64,000 nt of DNA from the NCBI GenBank assembly GCA_026389845.1, contig JAPLHB010000055.1, positions 55,738 through 119,737 on the forward strand, written 5' to 3'. The position numbers and the translations under genes were made by a program. The notes beneath the pieces are model-generated. The model saw nothing but the letters and a program-made list of their open reading frames with translations, made no database searches and had not been told where the DNA came from. Below are positions 59,287-64,000 of the stretch, piece by piece. Each line of letters opens with the position of its first letter. Position 1 is the first letter of the stretch. Origin of the DNA: Chloroflexota bacterium. Its GTDB lineage: Bacteria > Chloroflexota > Anaerolineae > CG2-30-64-16.

Positions 59287-60417
59287 TTGGCCGCTCTGAC
59301 GACCACCCTGTTCGGCATCATCATACCATCTCCGTTCATCCTGGCTTCGGGGCCGCTGTCCTACGACGCGACCGGACTGTGGGAAGCCTACCGCGCGGGC
59401 GCGGGCGGCATCACGACCAAGACGCTGCGTCTGGAGCGAGCGATCAACCCCACCCCGCACATGGTCGTGCCGCGGTCGTCCAACCTGCGCGCCACGCTCT
59501 TCAACACCGAGAAGTGGGCCGATCTGCCGTGGGAGCAATGGGTGGAGCAAGAGCTGCCGGCCATGAAGGGCCATCCGGGCATGTTGATCGCGAGCATCGG
59601 CCACACGCCCGCCGAGGGCGAGGTGATCGCCGGCCCGGTGGCGGCTACGGGCGTGGTGGACGCGATCGAGTGCGTGGCATACACGAAGGATACCATCGTC
59701 GGCCTCGTGCGCGCCGTGCGCGAGCGCACCGATCTGCCCATCCTCGCTAAGCTGACCTTCAACTGGGGCGACGATCTCTATCCGGCCGCGGAAGCCGCGC
59801 TGAAGGCCGGGGCCGACGGCTTCACCGCCATTGACTCTATCGGACCGACCCTGCAGATTGACATCGAGACGGGTCAGCCGACCATCGGCGGGGTGGGGAA
59901 CAAGGCGTGGATGTCGGGCGCGGCCATCCGGCCCGTGGCGCAGGCGGTGATCTCCGAGCTGGCGCACCGGTTCGGCGTGCCTATTATCGGCACAGGCGGC
60001 ATCATCCAGGCCGAGGACGCGGTCGAGATGACGATGGTCGGCGCGAGCGCGTTGGGGGTGTGCACCGCGCCGCTGCTGCGCGGTCTCGAATGGTTCGGCC
60101 GCACGCATGAGAAGCTGAGCGCCTGGCTCGATGGTCACGGCTACGCCAGCCTGGCGGACGTGCGCGGAATCGCGCTGAAGCACTTGCACGCGGTCGAAGA
60201 CACCGCGCCGCTCACGTTCGAGTTCGAGCCGCTCAAGTGTACCAAGTGCGACCTCTGCGTGGTCCTCTGTCCCTACGATGCCCGGGAAATGGAGGGCGAC
60301 AAACCGAAGACGCCCGACCTGAAGCAGATTCTTCTCGAGGATCGCTGTCGCTATTGCGGGCTGTGCGTCGAGGTGTGCAAGCCGGGCGCGCTGACATACG
60401 GCAACTGGCCGCGGTGA
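59287..60417 (+). CDS. Dihydropyrimidine/dihydroorotate dehydrogenase family protein with C-terminal 4Fe-4S clusters (PreA-like)
   Basis: TTG start; PFILASGPLSYDATGLWEAYRAGAGGITTKTL; KCTKCDLCVVLCPYDA and CRYCGLCVEVCKPGAL. Confidence 0.9.
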   Translation: MAALTTTLFGIIIPSPFILASGPLSYDATGLWEAYRAGAGGITTKTLRLERAINPTPHMVVPRSSNLRATLFNTEKWADLPWEQWVEQELPAMKGHPGMLIASIGHTPAEGEVIAGPVAATGVVDAIECVAYTKDTIVGLVRAVRERTDLPILAKLTFNWGDDLYPAAEAALKAGADGFTAIDSIGPTLQIDIETGQPTIGGVGNKAWMSGAAIRPVAQAVISELAHRFGVPIIGTGGIIQAEDAVEMTMVGASALGVCTAPLLRGLEWFGRTHEKLSAWLDGHGYASLADVRGIALKHLHAVEDTAPLTFEFEPLKCTKCDLCVVLCPYDAREMEGDKPKTPDLKQILLEDRCRYCGLCVEVCKPGALTYGNWPR

Positions 60418-60472
60418 CGCGAAAGACCTTCGAGGTCTGCGAGACATCGAGGGCCTGGAGGCATTCCAACCC

Positions 60473-61894
60473 ATGGCGATCCTCATCGAAAACGGTGCCA
60501 TCCTGACCCTGGCTGGTACCCCTCCCGCGATCCTCGACCCTGGCTACGTGCTGATTCGCGAGGAGCGCATCGTGGCCGTGGCCGCGGGCCGGCCGGCCGA
60601 CGAGACGCGCACGGCCGCCGACCAGATCATCGATGCGACCCACATGGCCGTGTTGCCGGGCCTGGTCAACGCCCATACCCACCTGTTCCAGACCTTCATC
60701 CGCGGCCTGGCCGACGACAAGACGCTGCTGCCCTGGCTGAAGGCGGCAATCTGGCCTGTGGGCGCGGCCATGGGCGCGGAAGAGGCGTATCTGGCCGGGC
60801 TGCTGGGGTTGGTCGAGAACATCCGCTCCGGCGCAACCGCGGTGATTGACAACCAGTACCTTCACTCCGACGACCGCACCGACGCGGCGTTCTGCCGGGC
60901 GGCGCGGGACGTCGGCTGCCGCTTCACCATCGCCCGCGGCTGGGCCGACCACGATTACCACCCGGTCTTCCAGGAGACGCCAGAGCAGATCATCGCGGCG
61001 ATGACCGCGCTGCACGACGACTGGCACGGCGCGGCCGAGGGCCGGATTCGGGTCGCCTTCGGGCCGCTGATCCCCTGGGGGTGCAGCGCGGCGACGATGC
61101 AACGGACGGTAGCACTGGCGCGGCAGTGGGGCGTCGCCACGCACATCCACACCGCGGAAACGCGGGAGGAAGTGCAGATGAGCCTGGACGCGACCGGCCT
61201 GCGTCACGTCCAGTGGCTCGACCGGCTGGGCGTGCTGGGACCGGATGTGCAGTTGGTGCATGCCGTCTGGCTGGACGATTCGGAGATCGAGCGGATCGCG
61301 GAGACCGGGACGCTGGTCGTCCATTGCCCGGTCAGCAACATGTACCTGGCGTCCGGGATCGCGCCGGTGGTGAAGCTGCTCCGGGCGGGCGTGCCGGTGG
61401 CGCTGGCGACCGATGGGCCCGGCAGCAACAACAGCCAGGACATGTTGGAGACCCTCAAGTTCGCGGCGTGCCTGCAGAAAGTGGGCACGCTGGATGCAAC
61501 CGCATTGCTGCCCGTGGACGTGCTGCGGATGGCGTGCGTTTATGGCGCGCGGGCAATCAACCTCACCCCCTACCCCCTCTCCTACGAGGAGAGGGGGATT
61601 GACGCTCCCTTTCCCTCGCAGGGAGGGGGTCAGGGGGTAGGTGGTTGCCTGGCCCCCGGCGCGGCGGCCGACCTGGCGCTGGTGGATCTGAACTCACCCC
61701 GGATGCAGCCGGTTTGGAGCGTCCCGTCGGCGCTGGTGTATAATGCCAACGGCGGCGACGTGGACACGGTGATCGTGGCTGGCCGCGTGCTGATGCGCGA
61801 CAAACGCGTGACCTGCCTGGATGAGGCCGCCCTGCTCGATGAATGCCGGCGCGCAGCAAAAGCGCTGCTAAAGCGGGCGGGCGTTGTAGGCTAA
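60473..61894 (+). CDS. Amidohydrolase, SsnA-like paralogue of 44575
   Basis: MAVLPGLVNAHTHLFQTFIRGLADDKTLLPWLKAAIWP; THIHTAETREEVQ; VALATDGPGSNNSQDMLE. Confidence 0.85.
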   Translation: MAILIENGAILTLAGTPPAILDPGYVLIREERIVAVAAGRPADETRTAADQIIDATHMAVLPGLVNAHTHLFQTFIRGLADDKTLLPWLKAAIWPVGAAMGAEEAYLAGLLGLVENIRSGATAVIDNQYLHSDDRTDAAFCRAARDVGCRFTIARGWADHDYHPVFQETPEQIIAAMTALHDDWHGAAEGRIRVAFGPLIPWGCSAATMQRTVALARQWGVATHIHTAETREEVQMSLDATGLRHVQWLDRLGVLGPDVQLVHAVWLDDSEIERIAETGTLVVHCPVSNMYLASGIAPVVKLLRAGVPVALATDGPGSNNSQDMLETLKFAACLQKVGTLDATALLPVDVLRMACVYGARAINLTPYPLSYEERGIDAPFPSQGGGQGVGGCLAPGAAADLALVDLNSPRMQPVWSVPSALVYNANGGDVDTVIVAGRVLMRDKRVTCLDEAALLDECRRAAKALLKRAGVVG

Positions 61895-61943
61895 TCCCGC
61901 TTGTTGCCCTGTTTCTCTATCTACCTACTCCCGGAGAACAACC

Positions 61944-62762
61944 ATGTACGTCATCAAACGTTTCGAGGACAAAGTTGTCGCCGTCACAGGCGGCGCGAAG
62001 GGCATCGGCAAGGCGTGCTGTCTGCGTTTCGCCGAAGAGGGGGCTAGGGTGGCAGTGTTGGATCTGGCGCTGGAAGACGCGGTGGCTACCGCCGCGGAAT
62101 GCGAGAAGCTGAGCGGACAGCCTGCGCTGGCACTGCACTGCAACGTCGCCGATGCAGCCAGCGTGGACGCGGCGTTCAAGGCCGTCGCGGATGCGTGGCC
62201 GCAGGGCCTGGACGTGGTCGTCGCATCGGCCGGCATCTACTCCGGCCAGCCGTTGGTCGAGGTGCCGCTGTCGGAGTGGCAGAAAGTCATTGACGTTGAT
62301 CTGACCGGCGTCTTCTTGACCAACCAGGCCGCGGCCAAGATCATGATGAAGCAGACCTGTCGAAGATCCCCGTCAGGGGGCGGCGGCTCCATAATCAACA
62401 TCTCATCTATGGCCGGCAAGACCTCCTGGTCGGCCAGCGCGCAGTACAGCGCGGCCAAGTCGGGCGTAATCGGTCTCACACGCAGTGTGGCGATGGACAT
62501 GGCACCCTACGGGGTCACGGTCAACGCCGTCTGTCCGGGCAACACCATGACCGAGATGGTGCAGGGCGTGGCGGCGACCATCGCTGCTCGCGATGGTCTG
62601 TCAGCCGGCGAGTGGCTTAGGCTGCGCGCCCAGGATTGCCCGCTGAAGCGTTTTGCCGAGTCGGAGGAAATCGCCGGCGTGGTGGCGTTCCTGGCCTCGC
62701 GCGACGCCGGGTACATCAACGGACAGGCGATCGAGGTGGATGGCGGGATGGTAATGTCGTGA
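61944..62762 (+). CDS. SDR family oxidoreductase
   Basis: DKVVAVTGGAKGIGKACCLRFAEEGARVAVLD; ISSMAGKTSWSASAQYSAAKSGVIGLTRSVAMDMAPYGVTVNAVCPG. Confidence 0.95.
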   Translation: MYVIKRFEDKVVAVTGGAKGIGKACCLRFAEEGARVAVLDLALEDAVATAAECEKLSGQPALALHCNVADAASVDAAFKAVADAWPQGLDVVVASAGIYSGQPLVEVPLSEWQKVIDVDLTGVFLTNQAAAKIMMKQTCRRSPSGGGGSIINISSMAGKTSWSASAQYSAAKSGVIGLTRSVAMDMAPYGVTVNAVCPGNTMTEMVQGVAATIAARDGLSAGEWLRLRAQDCPLKRFAESEEIAGVVAFLASRDAGYINGQAIEVDGGMVMS

Positions 62763-62845
62763 CGTGGTGCGTGGTGCGTACTGCGTGGTGCGTACTGCGT
62801 GAAGCGTGAGGGCCAAGATCACGTTTCACGGCGTGAGGAGGACAT

Positions 62846-63649
62846 ATGGAGCTTACCGGTTACCTCGACTTCTGGTTCCGCGATCTACCGATCGTTGAGC
62901 GCATCCAGCACTTCCAGCGATTGGGCATCCGCCGGCTGGATGTATGGCTGTGGCGCGAACGACCCATGACCGAGATCTACGCCGAATGCAAGCAGCGCGG
63001 CATGATCATCAACTCGACCTTCGACGGCGACTGCGGCAACCTGGTGGACGCCACCGATCACGACCGGGTCCTGCGGGCCTGGAATGAATCGCTGGAGGCG
63101 GCTACCAGGTGGGAAATCCCGCATCTGTTCATCTTCAGCAATCAGATTGATGTCGGGCCGAAGGGCGAATGGGTGCAGCGGCTGAACCACGACTACACCG
63201 CGGCCGAGATGTACGCCAATCTGCTCGACGGCATCGAGAAGATCATGCGGCTGGTGAAGCAGACGAAAGTGCAGCTATGGTTCGAGGCGCTGAACACCTT
63301 CCACATCCACGGCGGCGTCTTCGTCTGCACTCACGACCTGGCGGCCGACGTCGTGCGGCGCTTCGACGATCCGCAACTACGCCTGTCGTTCGACTGCTAC
63401 CATCAGCAGCGCACCGCGGGCAATCTGATCTGGGGGATGGAGGAATATGCCGGGCTGTACCCCACCTTCCACATCGGTGACTGCCCCACGCGTCAGGAAC
63501 CCGGCACCGGCGAGATCAACTTCTCTAACATCTCGAAGAGGCTCGACGCGCTGGGCTACGACGGCCTGATCGGGATGGAATGTTTCCCCAGTACGACCGA
63601 GGAAGAGGCGTTGGCGCGAATTCGCTCCTACTTCCCGCGCGCGCGGTAG
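62846..63649 (+). CDS. Sugar phosphate isomerase/epimerase (AP endonuclease family 2 fold)
   Basis: [71 protein letters not shown]. Confidence 0.85.
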   Translation: MELTGYLDFWFRDLPIVERIQHFQRLGIRRLDVWLWRERPMTEIYAECKQRGMIINSTFDGDCGNLVDATDHDRVLRAWNESLEAATRWEIPHLFIFSNQIDVGPKGEWVQRLNHDYTAAEMYANLLDGIEKIMRLVKQTKVQLWFEALNTFHIHGGVFVCTHDLAADVVRRFDDPQLRLSFDCYHQQRTAGNLIWGMEEYAGLYPTFHIGDCPTRQEPGTGEINFSNISKRLDALGYDGLIGMECFPSTTEEEALARIRSYFPRAR

Positions 63650-63770
63650 GGGCGATCCCTTGCGGTCGCCCAGGGCAGATGCCCATGCCGGTGTCGCCGC
63701 CACGGAGTACAAAAACAGGCCGCGGATCGGCGCGGAAGGACGCGGATTCTTTCTATCTTATGAGGAGAAC

Positions 63771-64000
63771 ATGAACAAAACCCGAAGACTCAACCGCATT
63801 CTCGCCAATGACGGCAAGGCGCTCATCGTCGCGATGGATCATGGCGCGATCCAGGGGCCGAAGGGACTGGAGCGACCCGGCGAGGTCATCCGCCAGGTGG
63901 CGGCCGGTGGGGCTGATGCCATTCTGACGAGCTATGGCGTGGCCCGCGTGTTCAGCAAGGAGCTTGCCCGGCTGGGCCTCATCATCCGCACCGACGGCGG
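63771..64000 (+). CDS. DhnA/LsrF-type class I aldolase, N-terminal part (runs off the window)
   Basis: [58 protein letters not shown]. Confidence 0.8.
   Translation, partial: MNKTRRLNRILANDGKALIVAMDHGAIQGPKGLERPGEVIRQVAAGGADAILTSYGVARVFSKELARLGLIIRTDG

Overview
High-GC bacterial chromosome window; gene content and repeat types suggest a Chloroflexota/Anaerolineae-like organism (inference, not verified). It has four blocks. (1) 1-12440: the distal part of a contractile phage-tail-like particle or eCIS locus: late-control gpD C-terminus, gpV/VgrG spike, PAAR-like tip, gp25, two gpJ-like baseplate proteins, gpI-like protein and a DUF6519 beta-helix protein. (2) 12475-30294: a defence-type island. 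It starts with two compact promoter-to-terminator units that look like an orphan structured RNA and a leader/attenuator. These are followed by a DrmD-like SNF2 helicase split by an IS982-family insertion, an AAA15 ATPase plus DUF4276 pair, a DUF1156 DNA methyltransferase, several cargo genes and a HEPN/DUF499 ATPase. The cargo is bracketed by repeated fragments of the methyltransferase and DUF499 genes, including a chimeric ORF. (3) 30320-36506: housekeeping or miscellaneous genes (flavodoxin-type reductase, GH13, LysM-CAP, ICMT-like, EamA, Ada). (4) 36816-64000: a large catabolic cluster: CoxMSL-type molybdenum hydroxylase, YgeY-like M20 hydrolase, SsnA-like amidohydrolases, UroD-like proteins, tungsten AOR, 2-oxoacid dehydrogenase E2/E1a/E1b, YgeW-like carbamoyltransferase, hydantoinase, UbiD and PreA-like dehydrogenase. 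It resembles anaerobic purine/pyrimidine catabolism. A second signal crosses all blocks: short repeat and palindrome families occur both between genes and as in-frame insertions inside conserved enzymes. All calls come from reading the sequence and the supplied ORFs; no database search was run.
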